From DATFJT01 sp965230755 (lineage in GTDB: Bacteria; Bacteroidota; Bacteroidia; Chitinophagales; Saprospiraceae), in the NCBI GenBank assembly GCA_965230755.1, contig CBDDLT010000016.1, positions 62,001-126,000 of the forward strand: DNA of 64,000 bases. Direction: 5' to 3'. Each line of letters opens with the position of its first letter. Position 1 is the first letter of the stretch. The position numbers and the translations under genes are program-made. Positions 19,301 to 27,901 of this stretch are shown piece after piece. The notes below the pieces were generated by a model. It searched no databases. It was not told the origin of the DNA and worked only from the letters and a program-made list of their open reading frames with translations.

Positions 19301-20146
19301 GGAATTGCTGGACAAACGCCCCTTTATGCAAGCAATTTCTATGGATTAGGCAATGAAACGAAAAATCTCGAAGAAGAAAGAATGTTGGAGTATCATCGAG
19401 TAAGGCGAGAGCATTTTCATGCAAATGTCCAACTCCGGTGGGCGATTACACCGCAGTTTTCTTTTTTTATAGGGCCTCGTTTTCATCGTTACCGGATTGA
19501 GCTAAGGGAAGGCACTTTATTGAATGACATCAATAATGAGCTCGATCCTGAAAATTTTGAAACTCTGTCTTTTGCAGATATCAATACCAGATTGGAATAT
19601 TCGAATGTCGACCAACAAGCTTTCCCAACCAGTGGTTTAAAATTCGATCTTGACTTATCCCAGTATCAATTGTTGAACGATGGAGATTTTGATTTCATGA
19701 GCCTAAATTCAAAGTTGAGTTTTTATACCCAGATAGAAAACAAAGGACGACTGGTTTTGGCTACTCAACTCGGTTTTCAACACCGCATATCCGATGATTT
19801 TCCTTTTTATTTAGGTGCCGAACTTAGTGGAGCTGGCCCGGACGCCAACTTTCGAGGCTTTCGTCGAAACCGGTTCTTGGGACAAACTGCGTTTCATCAC
19901 AACACAGATTTACGATGGAAAATAGGAACGGCCAGAAATCGACTCATGTCCTTTGACTATGGTATTACGGGATCATTTGATTATGGTCGCGTGTGGTTGG
20001 AAACTGACTATTCCGACCGACTTCACCATAGTTACGGTGGTGGCGCCTTTATTACTCCTTTTGGTATTATGACCATTCATGTGGGTGGTTACTTGGGAGA
20101 TGACGAGGATTGGAGGTTTTTAGCAGGTACGAACTTCTTTTTTTAG
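16397..20146 (+). CDS. Lipoprotein fusion: metallophosphoesterase, kinase-like middle, Omp85-like barrel
   Basis: This 1249-residue protein starts with a lipobox (FILLVGCANY). Residues about 45-340 are a calcineurin-like phosphoesterase with GDAGN, GNN, GNHDWYEY, LHHPLF and GHEHS motifs, all five blocks of the family. The middle (about 420-780) includes DWDRHDDQWRW and, about 30 residues on, RDRDQAF; this spacing resembles HipA/CotH-type atypical kinases, but I treat it as suggestive only. Residues about 880-1249 look like an Omp85/BamA surface-antigen barrel (LGLTGNYTRYGKRKEP, LGAELSGAGPDANFRGFRRNR), ending in Phe (TNFFF) as outer membrane barrels do. It probably presents a phosphoesterase at the outer membrane. 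The 69-bp gap from the FadL-like gene shows no terminator. Confidence 0.85.
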   Translation: MRILNLLLISSVFILLVGCANYKLNYAPETQVTNTPIPPKEKPNYSVYLIGDAGNASEDWTPPALKALKADLESENERSAVVFLGNNVPSQGMPPKSEVEERRMSETALDLQLNVCKDFAGRIFFVAGNHDWYEYNIGGVKRQSKYLARVSGETTELLPRPGCGDPIEVELTDTITLLLLDSQWWMENWSNDPDINDGCTVKSRLDFDYFLREAMKGNSRKELLVALHHPLFTNGPHGGKHSALNHLFPLRTRNKKLWVPLPVIGSVLLGIQSTVGTRQDVAHANYRLFKNIAITHAKTTGEVIFASGHEHSLQYWQKEGQHFIVSGSGSEYSETKTGSGALFAYGHYGYSRLNYYEDGQVWVQYFSTPEGADKEMVFEWQIKKSRVERGATAHDNYPDEFTTEKRRTAPISQSDFSRSKGGETFWGAHYRAAYADDIEVRDLDLEAENLRVVKRGGGFQTNSLRLEDRSTKRQYTLRSIDKDASRTVPNELNTEVVRNIVSDNFSASHPLAALVVPKMASAIGVYHAQPELVYLPQQQALGSFNPDFSNAMYLLEGRPNSDKWQTAENFGKPRDVMSTYDMIEKVRSDNDKEIDQEWTLLTRLFDMTICDWDRHDDQWRWAERKEDGLKTYRPIPRDRDQAFANYDGLVFVPVRNANAMSRQWRPLTDEVPRPKWAFYNGLLFDQSFLTEMDWSDWESQIKHLQQHLTDEIIESAFSENWPEPFLSRDAPRIIEVIKGRRDNLLDIAKSYYEHLATNVDVLATDKKDLFLIDRLDNERTRVRVYDSNHNRERQRLTYDRIFLHQETKHIYCYGLGDDDVFEVRGDVNRGSIVQLIGGEGKDVFDDQSYTRKQNRRVHIFDLSKEDSQLENTNDSKDRRSIHPESNLYSRKGSHYKPNFLSMWPALGFNPDDKLFLGLTGNYTRYGKRKEPYSSHHSFNSIVSLDNGGAQLAYQGDFAQVIGLWGLRVGIAGQTPLYASNFYGLGNETKNLEEERMLEYHRVRREHFHANVQLRWAITPQFSFFIGPRFHRYRIELREGTLLNDINNELDPENFETLSFADINTRLEYSNVDQQAFPTSGLKFDLDLSQYQLLNDGDFDFMSLNSKLSFYTQIENKGRLVLATQLGFQHRISDDFPFYLGAELSGAGPDANFRGFRRNRFLGQTAFHHNTDLRWKIGTARNRLMSFDYGITGSFDYGRVWLETDYSDRLHHSYGGGAFITPFGIMTIHVGGYLGDDEDWRFLAGTNFFF

Positions 20147-20211
20147 CGAGAGGCCACTGTTTGATTTATTGTATTGGGGAAATTGTTGACCCTGTGAGCG
20201 TGAAGCAAAGC

Positions 20212-20670
20212 TCAAAACTCCCATTTTTCAACGGCCATTTTTCTGTATTCGAATATTTCCTCTAGTTTTTTCTCAATCATCAGGCTGTTCATGAGATCTC
20301 CCAACCATCCCAAGGGTGGTTGATAACTCACAATATCAGTCATCAAGGTACCTCCTTCAACAGGCTCTATAAAATGCTCATGATGCCACATCTTGTAAGG
20401 CCCGATCCTTTGCTCATCCACAAAATATTTGCCATCTTCTACTTGTGTGATTTCGGTAACCCAAGTTGTCTTAATACCTAGTACAGGAGAGACTTTATAG
20501 CTGATGATCATCCCCTTATACATCTTTTCAGCCAGTTTATTCGATGTAATGTCGAATCCCATATAATCCGGAGTAATGTGCTTTAAATTCCTTGGCGAAG
20601 AAATGAAGTCCCAAAGTTTTTCAACAGAGGTTTCTACCTTTTGCTCTTTGACCAATTGATAAAATCCCAT
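20212..20670 (-). CDS. SRPBCC-family protein (polyketide cyclase/ligand-binding fold)
   Basis: This 152-residue protein lacks a signal peptide. It matches the SRPBCC (START-like) fold: FYQLVKEQKVETSVEKLWDFISSPRNLKHITPDYMGF at the N-terminus is the usual helix-grip opening, and W-rich strands (YKMWHHEHFIEP) follow. Ligand unknown. It starts 1 bp after the Lacal_2735-type gene and is the last of a three-gene operon with an SDR. From memory, the same trio often neighbours photolyase/cryptochrome-like genes in flavobacteria; none is present here. Confidence 0.82.
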   Translation of the reverse strand: MGFYQLVKEQKVETSVEKLWDFISSPRNLKHITPDYMGFDITSNKLAEKMYKGMIISYKVSPVLGIKTTWVTEITQVEDGKYFVDEQRIGPYKMWHHEHFIEPVEGGTLMTDIVSYQPPLGWLGDLMNSLMIEKKLEEIFEYRKMAVEKWEF

Positions 20671-20671
20671 T

Positions 20672-20842
20672 CTATTGATTCAATATCTTTTCAATTTCCT
20701 CCAATACTTCATTGGCTTCTGCCATCTTCTCATCGCTCAGTTTTCGATTACTGGTTGATAACTGATGTGCTTCCTGGAGCAAGCGCTTATGTTGCTGTTC
20801 CAATTTTTCGATGGGGGATTTCTTTTTGAATAAACCGAACAT
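20672..20842 (-). CDS. Lacal_2735-type small protein
   Basis: The likely start is the internal ATG at 20842, giving MFGLFKKKSPIEKLEQQHKR, 56 residues, rather than the upstream ATG at 20872, which would overlap the SDR gene. The protein is highly charged and helical (QQHKRLLQEAHQLSTSNRKLSDEKMAEANEVLEEI), with the AHxLSTxNRKxSDEKxAEA pattern that I recall for the Lacal_2735 family. Function unknown. Its position between SDR and SRPBCC genes with gaps of 7 and 1 bp indicates one operon. Confidence 0.78.
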   Translation of the reverse strand: MFGLFKKKSPIEKLEQQHKRLLQEAHQLSTSNRKLSDEKMAEANEVLEEIEKILNQ

Positions 20843-20849
20843 ATCTTTC

Positions 20850-21545
20850 TTATTTAATGGTGGAATAACCACCGTCTACTGATAATATTTGACCTGTTAT
20901 GTAAGATGATTGATCACTTAATAAAAAGGCAGCCGCCGAAGCTACATCTTCAACATTTCCTATTCTCTTCATAGGATTTTTTATAGATAAGGCTTCTCTT
21001 TTCTCTTCAGTACTTAGCAGTCTTCCCGCAAGCCCGGTATCCGTTAATGACGGTGCTATGGCATTCACTCTGATTCTAGGAGCAAACTCCGCAGCCAAGG
21101 ATCTTGTTAATCCCTCTATGGCTCCTTTCGACATTGCAACCTGTGCATGAAAGTTAAATCCTTGTTGGACAGCTACGGTAGAAAATAAAACAATAGATGA
21201 TTGTTCTACTGACTTCAACTTTGGTAAAACACGGTTGATGATCTTCGCAGCTCCTATGGCCTGCAATCTATAATCCTCCATAAAGTCCTCCTCTTTGAAT
21301 CTGTGAAAAGGTTTAAGATTAATACTCCCCGGACAATACACCAACCCGTCCAATTGATCAGGAAGATTTTCAAAGTCCTGTGCTTCCATGTTCAGGACAT
21401 CCAGCCTACGAAAGGAGACATTGGTTCTATCTTCTTGTACATTATCTTTATACGTGGCATAAACCCGATGCCCTAGCACCTCCAGCATTTCTACCAAAGC
21501 TTTACCAATTCCTGAAGAACCTCCGACTATAAAATACGACCTCAC
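20850..21545 (-). CDS. Short-chain dehydrogenase/reductase family protein lacking the catalytic Tyr
   Basis: This 231-residue protein has the SDR cofactor motif GGSSGIGKAL (8-17), the YCPGS equivalent of NNAG (70-74), Ser122 in VLFSTVA, and the C-terminal SYITGQILSVDGGYS. At the active site, where YxxxK is expected, the sequence is QVAMSKGAIEGL: Lys140 is present but the Tyr position is Val136. Either it works by an altered mechanism or it is a non-enzymatic member. It is the first gene of the operon with the Lacal_2735-type and SRPBCC genes. The family assignment is secure; the reaction is not. Confidence 0.88.
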   Translation of the reverse strand: MRSYFIVGGSSGIGKALVEMLEVLGHRVYATYKDNVQEDRTNVSFRRLDVLNMEAQDFENLPDQLDGLVYCPGSINLKPFHRFKEEDFMEDYRLQAIGAAKIINRVLPKLKSVEQSSIVLFSTVAVQQGFNFHAQVAMSKGAIEGLTRSLAAEFAPRIRVNAIAPSLTDTGLAGRLLSTEEKREALSIKNPMKRIGNVEDVASAAAFLLSDQSSYITGQILSVDGGYSTIK

Positions 21546-21680
21546 AAGAAAATTTTAACTGATAATCGGAAAGTAAACGAAGCAGAAAAAGAAATTGTTT
21601 AATCTTTTTGCACAAACATTAAACAAAATGCTTTCCAGACTATCCATTTCCCATTATTCATTATTCATTTTTAATTAATA

Positions 21681-21713
21681 AATGCCGCCTTTCCTCATTA
21701 GAAAAGCGACATT
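21681..21713 (-). terminator. 3' module copy 1: AGTTTACGT plus hairpin after the 1802-residue surface protein gene
   Basis: Reading in the minus direction after the stop at 21744, the conserved 9-mer AGTTTACGT (21727-21719) is followed by an imperfect hairpin (AATGTCGCTTTT / GGCGGCATT) and a weakly T-rich tail. The same 9-mer plus hairpin occurs at three other sites in the window. Confidence 0.65.
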
Positions 21714-21743
21714 TGATAACGTAAACTTTTATCTTAAAGGGGT

Positions 21744-24700
21744 TTATTCATTTGTTCTGATCTCAACTTGTACCTCTAAACAATTGGGATCAGGACATAA
21801 AAAGCATATTCCAGGATCTATCACCGTTCCATCCACCGTACAGGTTCCATCCACATCATCCGTAATAGTGATCGTCACATCACCTCCACCAGCACTGCCA
21901 GTCTCCAAACGGAAATTCTCCACCACTCCATAACTGTTCGGCGCACTCAACTCCGTCACCGTATGACCCGCGGCTGTCACCGTATAAGTAGTTCCTGTGT
22001 TCGATCCATCTACATTCACCGTAAACTCGATATAATCATCACTCGCATCACTCGGTGTGCCATTGTCATTACAACTCGAGGTGATCACAGGACTGTTCAA
22101 TGAACAAGGGTCTGGACAAGGATCAGGTGTGACACTGGTTGAACTTCTGCAGCCTCCTCCATCAAATTCAGCCATGATCGTCGTCGACGCAATGCCATCT
22201 GCTGGTGCAGAAAAACTAATGGTCGCAGGACTCGTTTCTGTCGCTGGATCTATCGTAGCTATGACAGATCCATCCTGGGTTACCTCAATCATTTCTCCAT
22301 CACAGACTGCGCTGGTCCAATCTACTACTGCTTCATAGTCGGCAGTGAATGTACCATCGCCATTATCTGTACAATCGGTTTGGTTGACCTGTAAATCCAG
22401 TGTAGCAACGGTCAAATTAAAGGTAATGGTGAAGGCTCCGCATGCTGAACTACTAGACCCTACTCCATCGTAATCTTTTATAAAACTGACACAAACACCT
22501 ACTGTCGGGTCTGGTATTGTAAAGGAATTATCGCACTCGTCATATACGATTCCAACATTACCAGGGTCAGGCACCCATGCGCCATAACAGAGCACACCGT
22601 CGCAAGGAAACAGTTCATTTAAGAAGTATTGCACTCCTGCTTCAGGTGAACAAAGCTCTTCTCTTATGGTAATATTATTTCCAGAAGGGCAACATTCTCG
22701 GGATAGTGACAGATCCTTTCCTCCTCCATTCGGTATAGAGAGCGTAGACAAATATACGGCATTCAAAGGGTCTGACACATCAAACAAAGCCACACAATCT
22801 TCAAACTCCGAGGCGACATATAATGTTTGTGTCGCTACATGATATTCAAATCCTCTTCCACCATCAAATCCAATTCCATCATTGCCGCCGGGATCCATAA
22901 TCGTATCTACGACCACACCACTTGGGTCAATGACATATATGCGCTCTGGTGTTTCTTCATTATTCAACACGAACCAGTATCCATCCTCGGTCTGCTCGAG
23001 GCCCCAATAGAAACCTCCACTTACCAGATTCGTCGTTAAATAAGGAAGGATAGTGGTTGTTGTAGGAATGGTATAGAATGCCGCATCCGTTGGAACGCGA
23101 TATATTTTTAAAGTGTCTTGCAGTTGATCAATGGTATATAAATTCCCGTCCTGCCCCTGCATTAATTCCCAATTATTGATACCGCCGCCACCTGCAAAAG
23201 GTGCATAGTCTAAGCGACCTATTAATCTTTCTTCGCACAAATCATATAGTTTGATATCATTATTATTTCTTCCATTTACATACATATAGTTACCAATGGT
23301 GACGAAGTTATTATATTCCTCTCCATCAAAGTTTCCTTCAAATAATGTATCCAACCTATTGCCGTCGCAATCTAATTGATATAATCTCTCGGGAGAGGCC
23401 CGTTTATCAGCCATATATAGCCTTCCATTCAGATCAAATACAGCACCATGCGGATCACTAATATCGCTTATCCATAATTCACCTGGTGGGGTTATCTCAG
23501 TCAATCCACCTGTAACAGGATCGATCTCGAATTTATGAACCCCATCCAAATCAAGATCATTGACATATAGATAGTCGGTGCAATCGCATTCTCCTACTAC
23601 ACAAGTCTGAGGTTGCAGCACCACAACGTGGTCTGAGTAACAGCATTCAGCACCGTTATAAACTCTGATGGTATAGGATACGGGTGACATGGGATTATCA
23701 ATGCCAGAGCTTATCACCAAAGGGAAGGTAGCAGTAGTGATATCAGTTGCATTGGCATAGGTATTCGTCCCGCCCATATCATCAAAGGTAGCACCCCGAG
23801 AAAAATGATAGGCATCTCCATATTCAACCGATGAAATTTGTAGGTAGGCATCATTTTGTGCATCATCACCAACACAAGAGGCCTGGATAGCATAGGCGTA
23901 AACCTTTGGTGTGAGATAAGTAGATATATCTGCAATAGAGGACGCCACAGAGAGAATAACTTGATCAATTAAGGTTCCGTCCTCACGCTGCCATATATTG
24001 ATGGTATGCGGTCCAGCGGTCAATGTACCTAAATCAATTTTGTTCCAAGAGTATGCACTACCTAAAATACTATTTGATGTATACTCCCGGACTCCATCGA
24101 TACCCGCATGGTAGGAGTCACTGCCATCTCCGCCTCCATCTGGAATGCGAGCACTGACATATAAATAATAGGTATCAGTAATGTCTAGATTTACATCGAA
24201 GGTCAGCGCGGCAGCTTCGCCATTGGCCAAATTGCCATCACAACAATCAACTTCATCGGTAGTATTATTGCTATTATTGTTAGTGCCATCGGAGTCCAAC
24301 GGCTGCATCGCCATACCGCCTGAGGCAAGGGGGTCTGGAACAAGCGTAAACACATCTCCATTGTTAGCTGCCGTAGAGGTCGTGAAATCTTCGGTTTCGA
24401 AGGTGAAGGTGGCTTGCCCGCAATCCTTAACATCGCAGGTTAAAGGTACTACATCAATGGATGCACTACAGCCTCCAGCATCAAATTCAGCCGTGATCGT
24501 AGTCGTTGTGACTCCATCTGCCGGTGCTGAAAAACTAAAGGTAGATGGACTCGTATCCGTCGATGGGTCTATTGTGCCTATGACAGATCCATCCTGTGTT
24601 ACCTCAATCATTTCTCCACCACAGACTGCACTGGCCCAATCTACTACTGCTTCGTATTCAGCTGTATATGTACCATCGCCATTGTCAGTACAATCGGTTT

Positions 24701-27152
24701 GATTGACTTGTATATCCAGTGTAGCAACGGTCAAATTAAAGGTAATGGTATAGGCTCCACACTGTCCGTTTGCACCTGCACCATCTGATGAAAGAGTGAA
24801 CGTGCCGCAAGCCGTAGGTGCATTGACAAAAATCGAATTGTCGCAAGGCTCGTAGGTAATGCCTGTATTTCCGGGGTCGGGTGTCCATTCTCCTTCACTG
24901 ATGGTACCTTCGCAACTCAGGATATCCTGTAGGAAGAACTTCTCACCTATGGAGGCTTCACACAGTACGGTCTCAAATATAGTATTATTGGATGTAGGAC
25001 AGCACTCCTTTGCAATACCTATGGCTTTTGGTAGCCCTTGTGCCGGATTGCCGATGTTAAGGGCGGTAAGTTCCACTAGATCCGTATCAAAAGCTACTAA
25101 ACAATTCGCCAGTGAACCCACATATAAGTTACCGGAAATATCGTCATACACTATGCCACGAGCTCCCCAAAATCCAGCTAACCCATCCGTGCTATTCCCA
25201 AGATTGAAGGTATTATCAACTACGGAAGCTATAAAGTTGCCCCCGGAATCATACTTTCTTATGTGCCCTTCCAGGCCTCCACCCGTTTGATTAACAGTTA
25301 AATAAAAATTCCCATTAGCATCTCTCGTAATACCCATTAATCCACTATCACTAAGGCTGCTTGCAGTAATACCCGTCGAAAAAGCAATACTCCCAGAATT
25401 TATAACCGTTGCACCATAATCATCTAAATCCATCGAACCGGAGTAAATATCTCCCGTAGCCCGCTCGGCATAATACCAGGTTTGATTCTCTTTATCCAAA
25501 TAGAATCCCCAGTTATGAGTGTTGTATGGAGCGAGGGGACTACCGATGCCATATGTACCGATAAACGTACCGTCACATAGTGAATAGGCGTGAATCTCAC
25601 CGAGATCATTTCTAGCAGAATAAAGCACGCCATTGTCTGAGGCAAAATTAAAATGAAAGAGGTCTCCATCGTCAACTATCGCATCCGTTGATAATGGTGT
25701 CGTTCCTCCGTCCACATCAATTTTATAAATCTGACCTTCAACCATTGCATCTGTAAAACCTGTGGTTAATCCAAAATATAGGTTACCATTGATATCCTGC
25801 GCCAGTCCATGAGGATTCAGTATCGGAGAGAACCAAGGACTGCCAATCTCCGTTACTTGCCCCGTTGCATCCAAGTCGAACTTGTGCACCAAATTAAATT
25901 TGGCGTCATTGACATATAATTTGTTCCGACAGTCACAATCAGACGTACAGTCTTGCTCTTCAAGAACGACTTGAACATCTTTGAAATCGTCACTATTTCC
26001 GTAAAACACTCTAATGGTATAGACCTGTGAACCGGAAGGATTTGCGATCGATCCCAAGCCAATGTTCTGAACTGGCAGATCAGATCCGGGGTCGAATGGA
26101 GTTGCATCTACTATGGATACACTTCCAGAATATGTGCTGCTCATGGACCAATTGTAATGAGTGGCCAAAGGATCAGCATAGGACAGTTGCAGGTAAGCCG
26201 TGTTCGGATCAACAACTCCATTTGTACAACTAGCCTCTATGGCATAAGCTTGTGGACAAGAAGGCTCATCATAGACTTGAACTTCTGCCAACGTCAAATG
26301 TCCCATCCCTACTTTTCGCACCCTCACTGCCGTTCCTGATACAGCTGGAGAAACGAGTATAGGATTACTCATCTCTGCAGTAACTATCGTACTCGAGAAT
26401 ACAACCACGCCGCTCATATCTAATATTTCTACAATGGCGCCATCAAGATCGCCAGTACAACATAGATCGATTCTATTCCAAACCACAATCTCTTGTATTT
26501 CAATCGGGGCAACCCAATCTACCCTCCAAAACGGATCCATTCCATTTAATACAGTGTGACTCACGGAGCCTGCATCATAAACACCAAACGTGTTGTCATC
26601 AATCGCACGAGAGGGTACTCCTCCGAAATCAGTAGTACTTTGGGTGGCGGTGCCTAGTAGTGCCTGATTTGTTCTGGAGCATTGAAGATTGTGTTTATAT
26701 TCAGGGACTGCTATCGAAAAGACAGCATTTCCTACTTCTAGTTCCCAGTCACCATCTACTCCTGTAATATCATCAGAGGCTGCTATAGAAACACCAAGAG
26801 CCGCCTCTAAATAAGAGACAGCTTGTTTTCCTTTTTCGCCTTTGGCGAAGTTACAGCCGTAGATATTGAGGTGGGATTTGCCTATGAGCCAGTTTTCCTC
26901 CCTCATTAAAGCAGCCAACTCCTCTGCTGATTTCCAATGACCCCTAATATAAAGCTCTCCGGGTCGACCATGACTGATCAAATTAAAAACATCCCCCGAA
27001 TTTATACCGGAAGACTGAAGGAAAAATTTCAAATTCCTAATATCGGGATCAACATAATAATTTTTGTTTTCACTGGAATATGCAAAAAGAAAACAAACCA
27101 TGAAGAATGATAGTGTTATTGCTACCTTTAATCCAATTAACAATCTCGTCAT
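21744..27152 (-). CDS. Giant secreted surface protein: DUF4347, discoidin-like, duplicated propeller modules, Cys-rich tail
   Basis: This 1802-residue protein has an N-terminal signal segment (LIGLKVAITLSFFMVCFLFAYS). Residues about 28-160 form a DUF4347-like domain (NLISHGRPGELYIRG, LNIYGCNFAKGEKG). About 165-300 resembles an F5/8 type C (discoidin) domain. A block of about 600 residues is present twice (roughly 302-905 and 1085-1680): a short strand module, a propeller-like region opening CDC..LYVND, and a Cys-containing domain with DCTDNGDGT. A CBM6-like domain lies between them (about 909-1080). Residues 1682-1780 hold one divergent copy of the CNDNGT repeat found in the two neighbouring giants. 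It ends CPDPNCLEVQVEIRTNE, a tail shared with them. There is no T9SS type A tail. Likely an exported adhesin or surface-layer protein. Confidence 0.85.
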   Translation of the reverse strand: MTRLLIGLKVAITLSFFMVCFLFAYSSENKNYYVDPDIRNLKFFLQSSGINSGDVFNLISHGRPGELYIRGHWKSAEELAALMREENWLIGKSHLNIYGCNFAKGEKGKQAVSYLEAALGVSIAASDDITGVDGDWELEVGNAVFSIAVPEYKHNLQCSRTNQALLGTATQSTTDFGGVPSRAIDDNTFGVYDAGSVSHTVLNGMDPFWRVDWVAPIEIQEIVVWNRIDLCCTGDLDGAIVEILDMSGVVVFSSTIVTAEMSNPILVSPAVSGTAVRVRKVGMGHLTLAEVQVYDEPSCPQAYAIEASCTNGVVDPNTAYLQLSYADPLATHYNWSMSSTYSGSVSIVDATPFDPGSDLPVQNIGLGSIANPSGSQVYTIRVFYGNSDDFKDVQVVLEEQDCTSDCDCRNKLYVNDAKFNLVHKFDLDATGQVTEIGSPWFSPILNPHGLAQDINGNLYFGLTTGFTDAMVEGQIYKIDVDGGTTPLSTDAIVDDGDLFHFNFASDNGVLYSARNDLGEIHAYSLCDGTFIGTYGIGSPLAPYNTHNWGFYLDKENQTWYYAERATGDIYSGSMDLDDYGATVINSGSIAFSTGITASSLSDSGLMGITRDANGNFYLTVNQTGGGLEGHIRKYDSGGNFIASVVDNTFNLGNSTDGLAGFWGARGIVYDDISGNLYVGSLANCLVAFDTDLVELTALNIGNPAQGLPKAIGIAKECCPTSNNTIFETVLCEASIGEKFFLQDILSCEGTISEGEWTPDPGNTGITYEPCDNSIFVNAPTACGTFTLSSDGAGANGQCGAYTITFNLTVATLDIQVNQTDCTDNGDGTYTAEYEAVVDWASAVCGGEMIEVTQDGSVIGTIDPSTDTSPSTFSFSAPADGVTTTTITAEFDAGGCSASIDVVPLTCDVKDCGQATFTFETEDFTTSTAANNGDVFTLVPDPLASGGMAMQPLDSDGTNNNSNNTTDEVDCCDGNLANGEAAALTFDVNLDITDTYYLYVSARIPDGGGDGSDSYHAGIDGVREYTSNSILGSAYSWNKIDLGTLTAGPHTINIWQREDGTLIDQVILSVASSIADISTYLTPKVYAYAIQASCVGDDAQNDAYLQISSVEYGDAYHFSRGATFDDMGGTNTYANATDITTATFPLVISSGIDNPMSPVSYTIRVYNGAECCYSDHVVVLQPQTCVVGECDCTDYLYVNDLDLDGVHKFEIDPVTGGLTEITPPGELWISDISDPHGAVFDLNGRLYMADKRASPERLYQLDCDGNRLDTLFEGNFDGEEYNNFVTIGNYMYVNGRNNNDIKLYDLCEERLIGRLDYAPFAGGGGINNWELMQGQDGNLYTIDQLQDTLKIYRVPTDAAFYTIPTTTTILPYLTTNLVSGGFYWGLEQTEDGYWFVLNNEETPERIYVIDPSGVVVDTIMDPGGNDGIGFDGGRGFEYHVATQTLYVASEFEDCVALFDVSDPLNAVYLSTLSIPNGGGKDLSLSRECCPSGNNITIREELCSPEAGVQYFLNELFPCDGVLCYGAWVPDPGNVGIVYDECDNSFTIPDPTVGVCVSFIKDYDGVGSSSSACGAFTITFNLTVATLDLQVNQTDCTDNGDGTFTADYEAVVDWTSAVCDGEMIEVTQDGSVIATIDPATETSPATISFSAPADGIASTTIMAEFDGGGCRSSTSVTPDPCPDPCSLNSPVITSSCNDNGTPSDASDDYIEFTVNVDGSNTGTTYTVTAAGHTVTELSAPNSYGVVENFRLETGSAGGGDVTITITDDVDGTCTVDGTVIDPGICFLCPDPNCLEVQVEIRTNE

Positions 27153-27901
27153 TTCAAAGATATTTACGTTTAATAATTTATCGAAAAACAGGGTGCCTTA
27201 TGTAGTTAGCATCTTGCCTTTCTTATAAAAAAATTACAATGGAGGAGGATTGTCAATTATTCGCCGATTAATCCTAGCATATTTAATTCTGGCCAAACAA
27301 TAAGTACACAATGAATAAAGTGCACAAAATTATCTTCCTGAAGGCGATGTAATTAACGAGCACAATATTAAATTCGAAAAGAACATTTGTCAAGAAAAGC
27401 TTGTTGACAAAATGTTACTTGGCAATTTTCTCATGATGAGATTATCAAAACACTTGATTTAATTTATAGAAATTCAGCATTTTAAGGACTTATTAGAAAA
27501 AAGAAAACAAACTAGTGTTTTCCATTTCAAACGAGAAATATATGCTTTAGGATTCACTTGAATTAAAACACTCCAATATCAATCCATCCTTATTTTTTAA
27601 TGTCAACACAATGTCAACACCATAAATACATCACTTATTCGAAGGCTTATTCGGACATCAAAGACTGACTTACTTTACAGCTAAAAATTTATTTAGAATT
27701 TTGCTAGTTTTGTCCAAGTTACATGTTGGTTTAAATGCAATAGCTTATAATTGCAAGCTAATAAGCTTTTTCATCCATTGGATACCTATATTCTTTTTCC
27801 CAAACAATAATCCTAAAAATTAAATTATATTAAAGTATAATTTAACATTACCCTGCTGCGCTTAATATTTGTCCTTAAATACTGAATAAAACAACTTATT
27901 C
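27153..27901. promoter_or_regulatory. 749-bp divergent intergenic region with TGTCAAC-type repeats
   Basis: This region holds the promoters of the giant protein gene (minus) and of the TPR regulator (plus). No gene is visible. It contains an imperfect inverted repeat (AACATTTGTCAA at 27382-27393 and TTGACAAAATGTT at 27404-27416) and two direct copies of TGTCAACA (27601-27608 and 27612-27619), the same core as the inverted repeat. TAGTTTTG at 27705-27712 fits the Bacteroidota -7 consensus for plus-strand transcription. All are candidates only. Confidence 0.35.
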
